Made by a program: the position numbers and the translations under genes. A stretch of 64,000 bases of DNA, from NCBI GenBank assembly GCA_003254925.1, contig QANZ01029186.1, positions 113,187 through 177,186 of the forward strand, written 5' to 3'. Shown one piece after another: positions 47,285-59,119 of this stretch. The notes beneath the pieces are model-generated. The model was given only the letters and a program-made list of their open reading frames with translations, searched no databases and was not told the origin of the DNA. Source of the DNA: Chamaecrista fasciculata (taxonomy: Eukaryota; Streptophyta; Magnoliopsida; Fabales; Fabaceae). How positions within the stretch are numbered: position 1 is the stretch's first letter; each line of letters opens with the position of its first letter.

Positions 47285-47882
47285 GAACCGCTTATTATTG
47301 GATGAATGATGATGATCACTTTGTTTTTGTCGCTGACACTCAACGTCAGCCGTTGTTTTTTATCATTTCTTGTCAAAAACTATGATTATTTGTATTTGGC
47401 TTGAAAAACAAGGTTTTGACTTTTTAACCTTGAACACTTGAGCAAATCTATTGCTAAGATATTGTCACCAAAAACAAAAATCTATTGCTAAGATATGGTG
47501 GATTAAATTGAAAGCCGACATTTTCTCTCCCAAGACCATACATATATGAGACAAAAAAAATGAGACAAAACAATGTGAGATGTCGAGATTAAGAAAAATG
47601 TATATCTAAAGATCGAGAGGTGGACTACTCCAATAATGTAGTGGTAAAAGAATTAAGTTCAAATTTTAGCATAAAATTATACGTGACAGATGTCAAGATT
47701 AAAAAAATCTTTTCAACAATAGAAAGTTGGGATATTCCAACATTCCACCTCTCCACATTATTATTAAAAAAATATACAAAGTAATTAAATTACATGCATA
47801 CTTCTGAGCCACGTCATAAATTGTGGTTGATGACACGAATTACAATCAAAATATTCATTCTCTTCTCGCGACACGCAATATA
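47285..47882. other. Non-coding, upstream of the CslG-like gene
   Basis: Promoter side of the CslG-like gene. At 47610-47760 'gagaggtgg' and 'ccacctctcc' form an inverted pair around a weak tRNA-like box pair (gtagtggtaaaag, aagttcaaat). It could be a degenerate SINE but is too eroded to call. Confidence 0.4.
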
Positions 47883-48232
47883 TGAGTATAAGTCTTTGGC
47901 ACAACCACACCTCAAAAGTTAGCTGTTAAAGTTGGGGCAAAACACCATTTCGTGCCCTTAACGTTTGCGGTGATTTTCAGTTATGCCCCTAACGTTTCAT
48001 TTGTGTCAGTTGTGCCCCCAATGTGAAACGTTAGTTTCAATTATGCCCCCAATTTCAATCATCCACAAAAAAAAAATACCATTTTCGCACGATTTGAGCT
48101 CGGTTTTGATCAGATTTCATATGGGTACTGAAAATCACCGCAAATATTAGGGGCACGAAAGGGTGTTTTGTCTAAAGTTGGAGAGCCCAAGGCCTTATGC
48201 TGACTACCCGATGTAGGACTCGTATCATTACA
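47883..48232. repeat. Paralogous repeat copy 1, carrying a MITE
   Basis: 47883-47935 plus 48182-48232 match the uninterrupted copy at 48331-48446: both read '(a)ccacacctcaaaag.tagctgtt.aagttgg' then 'agcccaaggccttat...ctacccgatg...ggactcgtatca'. The 237-bp element at 47936-48172 interrupts this copy. Confidence 0.7.
47936..48172. mobile_element. Short MULE-type MITE with 9-bp TSD
   Basis: Termini GGCAAAACACCATTTCGTGCCC and, reversed, GACAAAACACCCTTTCGTGCCC. The subterminal 'tttgcggtgattttcagt' is mirrored by 'actgaaaatcaccgcaaa'. A perfect 9-bp duplication TAAAGTTGG flanks it (47927-47935 and 48173-48181). The empty counterpart at about 48372-48381 reads TTGAAGTTGG once, confirming the insertion. 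No coding capacity. Confidence 0.85.
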
Positions 48233-48330
48233 TACCCCTTCAAAAGTCGACGCATCGTACGTACCTTAATCCAGCCTATAGGTCACCCCCTTCATGTCAG
48301 TCGACTCTTAATGAAAGCACTAATTGATAC

Positions 48331-48446
48331 GAGTATAAGCCTTTAAGAGAACCACACCTCAAAAGCTAGCTGTTGAAGTTGGAAAGCCCGAAGCCTTATA
48401 CAGTACTTTACTTTCAGCTAACTACCCGACGTGGGACTCGTATCAC
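48331..48446. repeat. Paralogous repeat copy 2 (empty site)
   Basis: Uninterrupted counterpart of 47883-48232. Its ends are also inverted: 'gatacgagt' near 48327 and 'actcgtatc' near 48436. This suggests the repeat itself is a small foldback element. Confidence 0.6.
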
Positions 48447-48624
48447 GATACAGTATATTCTTCCGCGTCATACTTAAGTTTACTAGTACTCGTATTTCTC
48501 TAGCAACATCATGATCCTGGATTCTTCCCTCTCCTTGTTCTTCTCAGTCTCACACTTATATGAAGTGAGCAAGCGAGTCTAATCTATCATCTTTCTTCGT
48601 GCATTCTCATAAACCAAAGGCAAC

Positions 48625-50034
48625 ATGGGATCCAAATATGACAGAGAAAACGAATTAAGAGCTTTTGATGAATCAAAATCAGGAGTGAAAGGACTCGTAG
48701 ATGCAGGGGTGGTGAAGATCCCCAAGATATTCATACATGATGAGCAACATGAGTCTGAGAACATTAATTCAGGTGAGTTGTGTGTTCCAATCATAGATCT
48801 CAAAGGCATTCAGGAAGAAGATGCAACCAAACGGAGAGAGATCATTGAAAAGATCCGAGATTGTTGTGAGAATTGGGGGTTTTTCCAGTTGGTGAACCAT
48901 GGCATCCCAGAGAGTGTTTTGGATGAAATGATCAGTGGAGCAAGAAGATTTCACGAGCAACACAGTGAGCTGAAAAAGGTGTTGTATTCTAGAGACGAAA
49001 CCAAGAAAGTGAAATACAACACCAATTTTGATTTCTACAAAGCATCATCAGCTAATTGGAGGGATTCTTTGTACTGTGCTATGGCTCCTCATCCCCCTAA
49101 TCCTCAAGAAATCCCTGAAGCCTGCAGGTAATTAAGTCTTCATACAATATTGCATTAATTTTGAAATTTTATTATTTCTTAATGTATCTCTAATTCTACT
49201 ACAACTAATTAATTAGAGTTGATTTTGTAATTGGCAAATTGTTAGGGATATAATGATTGATTACTCAGACAAGGTGATGAGGCTAGGCCAGAGTGTGATG
49301 GAGTTGATATCTGAAGCTCTAGGTCTCGGACCCAAGTACTTGGAAGAATTGGGTTGTGGAGATGGAGTTTTTGTGATATGCCATTACTACCCACCATGTC
49401 CTGAACCAGATTTGACTCTGGGACTCACCAAACACACTGACAGTAGCTTTCTCACTTTGGTCCTCCAGGACCAAATTGGAGGCCTTCAAGTCTTGCATCA
49501 AAATCAGTGGGTCACTGTTAACCCAACTCCAGGATCTCTAGTGGTTAACATAGGGGACATGATGCAGGCAAGTTTACTATTACTACTCTAATTAATACTA
49601 TCACTGCATTTTTATAACGTTTGGAGATAAATACTTGTTGCTTCTCTTAAAGATAAATTTTTACAGGGTCATCTTAGCTATTGTGAAATTTTAATTACAA
49701 GTGAAACCAAGACTTATTATGATCATTGTGATGGGAAAGTATACTAGTTTTATTTGGAATGCCTGTGTTTTTGCAGCTAATTACCAATGATAAGTTCAAG
49801 AGCGTCTATCACAGAGTTGTGTTAAAAAGTTTAGGCCCAAGGATCTCCATAGCTAGCTTATTCAGAGCACATTTCCAAAAAGAGAGCACGCCCAGAATGT
49901 ATGGACCAATAAAAGAGTTGCTATCAGAAGAAAACCCTCCAGTTTACAGGCATACCACTCTCCAGGACTTCCTTTCACACATCTACAATAAAGGGCTTGA
50001 TGGAAATAATGGGCTAGCTCATTTCAGGCTTTGA
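48625..50034 (+). CDS. 2-oxoglutarate/Fe(II) dioxygenase, ACC-oxidase homolog
   Basis: Three exons (48625-49127, 49246-49567, 49777-50034) encode 360 residues, the usual length for '1-aminocyclopropane-1-carboxylate oxidase homolog' proteins. The N-terminus [20 protein letters not shown] and [15 protein letters not shown] are typical of this DOXC group. The non-heme iron triad is H231, D233 (KHTDSS) and H287 (VYHRVV), and the 2-oxoglutarate-binding RxS is R297/S299. The enzyme is probably cytosolic and oxidises a small-molecule substrate that I cannot specify; these homologs are generally not true ACC oxidases. Intron 1 is GT-AG. Intron 2 has a GC donor (CAG|GCAAGT at 49568) with a normal acceptor, which keeps the frame DMMQ|LITND intact. 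The start is the first Met of the conserved N-terminus. Confidence 0.94.
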
Positions 50035-51403
50035 AATTTACTATAATATGCATAGTTTATTTTAGGCTAAAATACAAATAATTCTCATGAATTTTATTTA
50101 GTGTGCAAAAAACTCTAAATTTTAATAAGTGACAAAAGATCTCTTGAATTCTCAATATTATATAAATAATCCTTTTATTATTTATGATTTTATAATTATT
50201 GTTGCATTTTATATTGATTCAAAAAAAATTGTTGTAATTAATAATAGTAGAAAAAAATAATTTTTTCAATAAAGATTTTAACAAAAAATTTATTTATATA
50301 AAATTAAAAATAGAAGTACTTTTTTTTTTGGTACAAAAATAGAAGTACTTTTTGTTATGGAGAGAAAATTTTCTCACAATTTTCTGCAATTTAACTATTA
50401 TTTTAAGCATAACATTATGGCTCTGAAACTTTGAATATATTGCATATTCGTACTAGTTGATACTTTTTAGGAATTAAGTTTTCTATTTTTTAAGTTATCA
50501 CTTATCAGGTTGATCAGCATTCAGCAGCATGTCCTGTAGTTGAAGTAGTTTGGTTTCTCTTATTGTTAATTTCTTAATAATATGTTGAATTATGTATTGT
50601 CCACACACGTATGCTTTCCCAAGTAGTGGACCTTATTTAATTAGCAGAAAAGGATAGCCAAATGGACTGTAGCTATTTTCCAGTTCGAAACAGAGAAAAT
50701 TGGTTGGAAAAGTGTTCTAATCTACTTTACACATTATATGTAATTTAATAATTAAAGGTACGAGTAAATAACAAAAAGGTTAATTATTGGAAAATGGAAA
50801 CTATAATTAACCTAACCTATGTGAGATGTACAATACGCAGATAATGTATCTTGTTTCTGAAAATTTCTCTTATTATTAACAGTAATAATGAGTGACCGTA
50901 TATTCTGTCTCTTTAATTCCAAAACTGAATTACCTAATATTTATATACTACTATATTTAGAACAAGAAGTTAGGTTTCGTCAAAACCGAAAAGGAAATTA
51001 ACAAGAATAATCAAAGAGGATGTTCATTGGCGGCCTACGATGCTGTTGAATCCGTGAGGAATACGAATACGTGGCAATTTGGCACATAATTCTATAAAGA
51101 AGGATTGTTTAATTGGTTGCGTGTGGTGCGCCTTCACCACTTTCATCGTGCCCACTCCAGAACAAGCAACAATGGCTGTTTGGTCACACTTTGACTCTTG
51201 ATAATTGCTTCCCTTATGCCCATTTCTCTGCTTCACCTTTTTTGACTCTCCAATCCCTTTTGTTTCCCACTTTCTTTTTCCCTTTTCAATTTATTTTGCC
51301 CTTTCCTTTCTCTGAAATAGTGATCTGTTCTCCGAAGATGAGTGCCTAGCGTTGGGCATTTAGAATCTGAGCATTGATTTGATTTGGAGTGACTATATCT
51401 ATA
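50035..51403. other. Non-coding intergenic region and CASP-like leader
   Basis: AT-rich spacer. A short decayed repeat remnant (ttaggctaaaatac at about 50064) resembles one end of the family A MITEs. From about 51240 a pyrimidine-rich tract begins that is likely the leader of the CASP-like gene. A three-codon upstream ORF lies at 51338-51349. Confidence 0.5.
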
Positions 51404-53749
51404 ATGAAGAGTTTTCCTGGCACACCCGGCACTTTCACTGGGTTGGCTCTGAGGCTATCACAGTGCATATTCGCTGTTGGCTCAATTGCTGCAATCTGTA
51501 CCACAGGCTATTTCTACAATATCACGGCTTTTTGGTAACACCTCCTATTCCTATCTACCTTCGCTCAACAGATTCTTTCTCTCCAGTTTTTTTTTTTTTT
51601 TTTCTTTTCCTGCTTCATTTCTTTTGCTGTGGTTTCCTTAGGGGATTCTTATGTTTTTAGAACTAATAAGTCACTTGTTAATTGTTATCCATCTGTCAAT
51701 AAATCACTTTTTCTAGCGAGTTCAGCACATTGTTTACGAATATCATAAGTTCACAACGAGAATAACGAGAATATGCACTTGGCATTTCTGTTTGTTGTTT
51801 AGTAATTAGGACTAGCACATTCATGATTCATGACTATGGTAAAGGTGAGGCTATTTTTCTATATATAGATACAATAAAAGTGCATCATGATGTTAACTTG
51901 ACTTAATCAAAGAAACCCTGGTATAAAATTCGCTAATGATTTGTTCACCATATTGAGTGTAGTAAGTAACCCAGAACAATTAAAAAGACTATGATAGGCA
52001 TTGTTCTCTTCATAAAAGAAAAGGCATTGTCTAGTTGAGCTTCAATTCCTTGAAGCAGTTTTTTAGACTAGATGATTATGTGCTGAGGAGCATATTTCGT
52101 TCTTAAACCACTTATTAATTAGATTTAGAAATCTGACGTTACTACCTGCATAACGTTTGTCCTAGTTGCTAAGTTTCATACGCAATTAACTGCAATATTA
52201 CTAGTTTAATTTATTTTTTCAATTTTTCCATAGAAAGAACAATCTCTGCTCTGACTTTTGCCTTGAAACCAATTTTACTCAGTCAGGAGGGGAAAATTTT
52301 AACGTTTTCTATGATAGTTTACTATCCACAGCAGTGCCTAAAAAAAGGCTATTAGTAACTGGCTATTAAAGTACTTTCGAAATTATTGTAGTTCTGTTCT
52401 GGATAACTCACTTTGGTATGCTAACTTCATTCAACTATAATCAGTGGCAAAATCCTGTCGTCATTATGTTTTTTCACATTGTTAGAACACAAACCTAAAC
52501 CATTCAACTTGATCAAAAACATATTAGCTGACGTACCTTCTAGAAAAAGAAAAGGCAAAAGTGCATATATCCCTCTGTTAACTTTGAGTCATTTGTAAAC
52601 ACTCTTCTCTACTTTTGAAACCCAAAAACACCCCTGAAACGTTTTAGGATTCAGATTTTCCGTTAACCTTAAGTCATTTGTAATCACTAGCCTGTAACTT
52701 GGGTTCTACATATCTAAAGTTGTTTCAAATACTTCCTCTCTCCTCTCCCTCTCTTGGTTCTCCCCTTTCAACTGCTAACTTTTGAGAGAGGGTTTCTCAA
52801 GTCACTTGGGTCTCATTATTATTTAATTAGTTAATTTAGTAGCTTAAATTCTTAGGTTTGTGTTGTTGTTTCAAATACTTCCATGGAATGTGGAAATAAA
52901 ACTGAAAATAGCTAAATGAGCTTTGGCTCTTTAACTTACAATCAAAGCGAGGCCAAACTGATTGTGAAATTCTGAATAGAGTGCACGCAGCTCAAATGTA
53001 GAACTAGAACTGTAGTGTCTATGGAAAAGGGAGTCAGCTAAAGATGGTGGTCTTAGTAAAGCTAACAACTCAGTAGCTGGTGATATATTGCTCTCTCAGC
53101 ATTCTCCTTATTATTGTTACAAGAAAGAAAAAAAAATTATTGCTCCTTATTAATAGCAGTGGTTAGATGGTGATCTGGAATAACTTAATGCTGAGAACTC
53201 TATTGGTATTGCAGTTATTTAATAGCTTCAATGGGCTTGCAAGTCATTTGGAGTTTTGTGCTTGCTTTGTTGGATGCATATGCATTGTTGAGAAAGACGG
53301 TCCTTCCTCATCCTGTAGTTGGCCTCTTTGTAGTTGGAGATTGGGTTAGTCTCTGCCAAACTTGCTTTTATAAACCAAGCAATTCATAAGTAGACTTGTA
53401 AGCATGTTTCATACACTTTTCATTAAAACACACTTCTGACATGCTTTCTTGTTTATTTATGAATGACTTGATGTACATATATGTTGTGATGTACCTAAGA
53501 ATTTTTCATAAGGGTTATTGTTTGACAGGTCTACTTGTCAATCGTTTTGTTCAGGTAACTGCAACATTGTCTCTAGCAGGAGCTTCTGCTTCTGGGGGCA
53601 TCGTTGTTCTGTATTACAATGATTTGGGAAGCTGCAAAACTGGACATGAATGTCACAAGTACCAGATCTCAGTTGCTTTAGCTTTCCTGAGCTGGATAAC
53701 CATTTTAATATCATCTCTAATTATGCTATGGCTAGCGGCTGCGAGCTAG
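51404..53749 (+). CDS. CASP-like membrane protein (CASPL5B type)
   Basis: Three exons (51404-51534, 53215-53344, 53555-53749) join in phase to 151 residues. The product is a small four-helix plasma-membrane protein of the CASP/MARVEL-related family. Helices fall at about 14-35, 43-66, 84-106 and 124-148. The conserved [15 protein letters not shown] and [13 protein letters not shown] segments and the SVALAFLSW fourth helix match CASP-like group 5B. A Cys pair (GSCKTGHEC) lies in the second extracellular loop. Family members scaffold membrane domains or are of unknown role; no Casparian-strip role is implied. Intron 1 is long (1,680 bases) and includes a short decayed repeat near 52555-52720. 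The start is the only Met upstream of the first helix. Confidence 0.92.
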
Positions 53750-56573
53750 CACTCTGTATAATTCTATATTCATCCACGACAACTAGTTCACATTGAAATT
53801 CTTTCTTCCAAAATGTCAATAGGAAAAGAGATAGAATACCACTTTACTTTCAAAATCTCAATTCTGTAGGTCGTGTCACCACTTAGCAACATTCAGGTTG
53901 TAAAGGAAACTGGAAAAGAGAAAATGTAAATATTTTGGTTCGTATGAGAAAAAAAAGTTCATCTGTAGATGGTATAAATATGGTGACCTAAAAACTGAGG
54001 TTGGGTTTTGATAGATGTTTAGATTCTCTTCTTTTGTTAGTGTTCACAGGGATCTTTCATCTTTGGCATAGTAAAAATGGTGGATGCCTGTACCCATTCC
54101 CATTTCATGAAAAAGAATATTGTTGTCACTAAGATATATAGCGACAGGAGGGAGTAAATGTTATGTCTCTGAGTCTCTAGATGTCTGTGATTATAGCAGA
54201 GAATCCAAGTATGATAGAAAGTGAATTTATGATTGGAATTGTATGAGTTGTAAGTGGATGTCGGAATAATCCCACTTTCGTTTGATTTATAATTTTAGGT
54301 GGAACAAACATAATTAAACAATCATTTTTTAATAACAAATTATCACACCATTGTAATTTAGTTAATTAATTCAATTCATTCTTGATTATGACATAAAGTT
54401 AGGTATTACTAAAGTAAAAAAGGTGGTTTTCCGTACTTAAAATGAAATGCTTGTATGACGGGAGTGGTTGATGGAATGATGACTGCGGAATTGAAGGCAT
54501 CCATCGTAGTCGAAACATAATTTTTTGTGAATCACCACTATTGGCTTTTGCTTTCATTTTTCTGTTTGTATCTCTTTCTTTAATGCTGCTTTCTTTTTCG
54601 GCTTGGTGGGTTTTGGTCATATTACAGTCAAATCAAAATCAAAGCAAACGTTTGATATTAATATACCCAATATTTGTATCAAACTAAATATTAGTTGGTG
54701 ATGAGTGATGACCTCTCACACCATTGCTCAAGTTCATTATTATTTCTCATCATTACAAAAAAAAGCAACCGATGGGCCATACATTTTAACAGACTTGTGT
54801 GGACTTGTGGTGGAAATTAACTAGTAGCATATCAATGGTTGAAATTAACTTGTGGTGGAAATTAAACTACTAGCAACCCATGGGGCCATACAACATTAGC
54901 ATATCAATCATGTGAACAGTATGATACCAATATAATTGTTTTTATTAATATTTAGATTTTGAAAAAAAAATTGTTTAGAGTAGCACAAGTTTTTCGCCAT
55001 CATGTGGTATTTTATAACAGTCTATTAATTTAAGTAGTATTAACTTCTTATAATCATATTGTTTTAAAAATTCAAAATTTTATTAGAAAATATAAATAAG
55101 ATATTTTTTAATTACTATATATAAATTTTGAAATATAATTTAACAGTAAAAAATTAAAAATTTTCAATTTGAATTCTCTGTAGTGCATTATAGGTGTAGA
55201 GCTGAAAGAAAAATGAACAAGTAGAGAGAAAAAGTGAGTTCTACTGATACTTTTTCTCTCTACTCTATTCCTTTCTCTCTCAGCACTATATCCTAGAAGA
55301 TTTAAATGCTAAAATTTTAGCTCTGAATACATTATTTTTCAAAGTATTATATCAGCCAACAAAAGAAAGTGGGCACACAGTTGCAATTTGCAAAGTTGCC
55401 TATTCTGTAGTGGATGATTCATTTCTAACACTCTTTCTGTTTCAGAAAAAAATGAATAAAAAGGCTTGGATTACTATTCATTACTGTTAAAATTAAAACA
55501 TGATAAGTTTATCTTCTTTTTTCGTAGAAGATATTTTTATCTTCAGTACATATGTGCATTATCAACTTCTATTATCAGTATTCTATCAAAAAAAAAATTC
55601 TATTATCAGTAACTTCCCTAAATACTTTTTTTTTTAAAAAAATAAAGATTATATAATCATTAAAACTTTCTCATCACTTTAAAATAGAATAAACTAACAA
55701 TTGGATTTCTGAAAAATCACTAAACTGACAATCCAATTTTAAAAATTATGGTCATTTCTCTTATGCTATATTTTAATTTTTTTATTTATTTTGAAAAACT
55801 ATGGTCATTTCAGTGTTTTAAAAACAATATGGGTCAAAAGAATTATGAACTTAAAAACCTATCCATTGGTTGAAAGAAAAGAGATAAAGACCATAATTAC
55901 ATGCATAAGTGCGTGCATACTATGAAATAAAAAATTGAAGGAAACATTTACTTTTTTTTTTTTTTGGCCAGAGAAGGAAACATTTACTTATTTCACTAAG
56001 ACTAGCTAAAAAAAGGACAAATATAATTGGGATTCTTTTTTCTTTTTTCGTTAAGATAACATTTTTTTAAGGGCTACTGCTTGAATACTCAGAGTGCACC
56101 ATTTAAGTCATAACTAATATAATAAAGCCAATAAACGATGTAGTACCAAAAAATAAAATAAAAGAATGGATGGATGCATATGGCCTGTGGTTTGTGCTTG
56201 ATTCTCTCTCAGCTAAATCAGCTAAACATCAAGAAACTAAATATCAACACGAAACTAGCTTTTTCTTCCAAAAATTAATATATATAATTATGGCAATTGG
56301 TACTCTTCAACTGGCATTATACATCTCGATATTAATTAAATTACATGCCCTGCATGATAATGTACCTTTTAGATATAATATATATATAACTTCAGTGCGT
56401 CATATATATGGATTAGGCCTATACCAAGCCATAAACTTTGTATATATATATATAGACATGCATTATATATAGCGATATCTTTGTGAAAGTGTGTGATTAA
56501 AGCTAGAGAGATCGAAGATATATATATATCCTCTCTTATGATCACAAATTAAATAATTAGGTGAATAATATAT
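53750..56573. other. Non-coding spacer upstream of the WAT1-related gene
   Basis: Contains a family D MITE (55176-55297). From about 54740 the sequence resembles 59812 onward, so the region upstream of the WAT1-related gene appears duplicated there. The 100-codon frame at 56170-56472 is not convincing. No gene is recognised. Confidence 0.5.
55176..55297. mobile_element. Small hairpin MITE, family D copy 2
   Basis: Begins tctctgtagtgcattatagg, carries a stem 'agtagagagaaaaagt' facing 'actttttctctctact' and ends cagcactatatcctag. The left end and stem match the MITE around 7460-12462, which is split there by copia element 1. Confidence 0.6.
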
Positions 56574-58255
56574 ATGGAGCAAAAAGGATGTGGTGTGAAG
56601 GGTGTGTGCAACATGTACAAGGCTCATCTTATGATGATGTTTGTTCAACTGGGGTTTACCTTGTTGTATTTCATCACTGATGCTTCCTTCAAACATGGCA
56701 TGAGTCCTCATGTTTATGTAACCTATCGGAATATTGTAGCTGCCCTTGCAATCTTCCCTTTTGCATATTATCTTGAAAGGTTCATATCTATCAATTCTAT
56801 TAACATACTTCTCAAATTAATTTTATATGTAGCTTCAATTTCTTTTCTGTTGCAGAAAAATCAGGCCTCCAAAGCTGACGCTGGCTCTTTTCTTGGAGAT
56901 TTTTGTGCTTTCTCTGTTCGGGTAAAAATAACTAATATTAGTAATTATTAATTAGCTTACACACACTGACTACACGCATGTTCATATACTGTTTGATGTT
57001 TTAAGAATTTCAGGTATGGTTTGAGTCTTAACATGTACTTCGCAAGCATGAAATACACCAATCCAACCTTTGTGACTTCAATATGCAACACCATAGGTTC
57101 CATTACCTTTGTTATTGCAGTGGCACTCAGGTTAATTAATTTGCAACCCCTAGTGCCTTTCTTGATTTGATTCTCCACATTAAACTTTCAATTTTCAATT
57201 AAATTAAACATGCACAAATTTAATTGAATCGAATCATATTTAAATGAGTGAATGAAATGGTGCAGGTTAGAGGGTGTGAATATTGGGCAGGCTCGCGGTA
57301 TAGCAAAAGTTGTTGGGACAATGATATCATTGGGTGGTGCAATGATAGTGACACTATACAAAGGCCCTCTCATTCCAAATCTATGGCCTCCTCTTTTTAA
57401 TCTTCACAATTCCAACTCTTCTTCTAATTCTATTCATCACGACTGGTTCAAGGGTTCACTCCTTTCTGTTGCAAGCTCCATAGCTTGGGCCATTTGGTAC
57501 ATTATGCAGGTCCATCAATTAATTTCTAATATTAATTAATCACTCTTGTCTTTCTCATTCATCTAAAATGTATACTAATAATAATAATGTTGTGGCAGGC
57601 AATGACTTTGAAAAGATATCCTGCTCAATTATCATTGACTACATGGATGTGCTTTGTTGGAGCAGCTCAATCAGCAATCTTCACAGTGATAGTGGAACAC
57701 AATAGATCGGCTTGGATAATAGGTCTCAACATTGACTTATGGTCCACAATATATGGTGTAAGTAAATTAAGTACAGACAAAAACAATTAATTAATTAATG
57801 AAGGGTGCTTGTTAATTAGTCGTCATTGTGAATTAATATAAATATGTATTATTTATTAATGGCAGGGGATCATGGCCTCTGGTTTGTTAGTTTACATTCA
57901 ACTATGGTGTACAGAGCAAAAAGGGCCAGTTTTTGTGACCATGTTTAACCCTCTTAATGCAATACTTGTGGCACTTGTATCATACTTCGTTGTTGGCGAC
58001 AAGCTATATTTGGGCTGGTACGTAACGTAGTTACTAATTACCTTCGCTTCATAATTTTCAATTTCCTGTTAACTTACTTTTAACTTGTAACTGATATAAT
58101 ATGTGTGTGGATAATTCAGCATCGTAGGGGCAATTATTGTGATCATTGGAGTATACTTGCTGTTGTGGGGGCAAGCAGGTGACAAAAGGCAAGATGGTGA
58201 CGTGAAGAAAGAGCAATTTCATGATAGTTTTGATGATTCAGAATGCAGAGTATAG
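56574..58255 (+). CDS. WAT1-related protein (EamA/DMT transporter)
   Basis: Seven exons (56574-56779, 56856-56921, 57014-57130, 57266-57509, 57599-57757, 57866-58017, 58120-58255) join in phase to 359 residues. All introns are GT-AG and short. The product is a ten-helix drug/metabolite-superfamily transporter with two EamA halves, of the WAT1/UMAMIT group. Typical positions are KAHLMMMFVQLGF at helix 1, TYRNIVAALAIFPFAYYLER, the ERKIRP junction, NPTFVTSICNTIGSITF, KVVGTMISLGGAMIVTLYKGP and GIVVIIGVYLLLWG-like helix 10. Relatives move amino acids or auxin across the plasma membrane or tonoplast; the substrate here is unknown. The acidic C-tail ends FDDSECRV. The start is the first Met before the conserved helix 1. 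A 5'-deleted copy lies at 62989-63760. Confidence 0.94.
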
Positions 58256-58802
58256 CCATCTCACCTCAAACACAAAGCAAAAAAATGACCTCACTTAAAT
58301 TATGCAACCAAACCAAATAAGGGGGATAAACGTTTTGGTTTTCACCCACTTTCACTTCACTTAATATAATTGTTGAATTGCAAATCACCTTTCAGTTATT
58401 TATATTAAGATTTCAGCCCAATATTATAACTCTCATTTCTTTACTTAACTTGAGTATTTGAAAGATGTATATTTTTGTTTCTAAATTTTATATCAAATTT
58501 TAATTTCATTTTTAAAATTTATTTACTATCAATTTTGTCCTAAAAAATTTATATTTTAGTCAATTTTATTTATTGTATAAATTCCATTAAATGAATTTAC
58601 GACAACTCCACATTATTTATGATATGTAATGTAAAATTATTTAAAAAAATTTAATCTTAATTTATATTGAAAATCACGTACATTTGTCGTTAATCCAATA
58701 AATAAAAAAAGATAATTAATAAAATTGATTAAAATGTAAAACTTTAAAAAAAAATTTGTGTAGAATTTAATTTGGGGATAAAAAATACTTTTAAAATTCT
58801 TT
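58256..58802. other. 3' flank of the WAT1-related gene
   Basis: 58256 to about 58510 aligns with 63761 to the window end, so the duplicated unit includes the 3' flank. The rest is AT-rich with no gene. Confidence 0.6.
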
Positions 58803-59109
58803 GAGTTAACTACTAAATTGGTCCCTGGATTATTGACTCGCTGTCAGATTGGTCCTCGAATTTAGGAAATTGACAAATAGGTCCCCGAATTTTTCTAACG
58901 AGTCAAATAGGTCCCCGAACTTTTTTAACATTTGTCAAATAGGTCCTTCTGTGCATGTTATTCAGGGACCTATTTGACTAACGTTAAAAAAATTCGGGGA
59001 CCTATTTGACTCGTTAGAAAAATTTGAGGACCTATTTGTCAATTTCCTAAATTCAGGGACCAATCTGTCAGCGAGCCAATAATCCAGGGACTAATTTGGT
59101 AGTTTACTC
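58803..59109. mobile_element. Foldback MULE-type MITE, family B copy 2
   Basis: A 307-bp near-perfect inverted repeat. Termini are GAGTTAACTACTAAATTGGT and, reversed, GAGTAAACTACCAAATTAGT. Arms share 'caaataggtccccgaat' and 'gaccaatctgtcagcgag' blocks. A perfect 10-bp duplication AAAATTCTTT flanks it (58793-58802 and 59110-59119). The terminus is shared with 42550-43352. Confidence 0.85.
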
Positions 59110-59119
59110 AAAATTCTTT

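Noticed and set aside
47625-47665. Weak tRNA-like boxes gtagtggtaaaag and aagttcaaat
   Set aside because: No cloverleaf is possible and no flanking duplication was found. Too eroded to call a SINE.
56170-56472. 100-codon plus-strand frame just upstream of the WAT1-related gene
   Set aside because: Its translation is AT-driven and lacks family features, and the matching stretch near 60890 in the duplicated copy does not keep it open.
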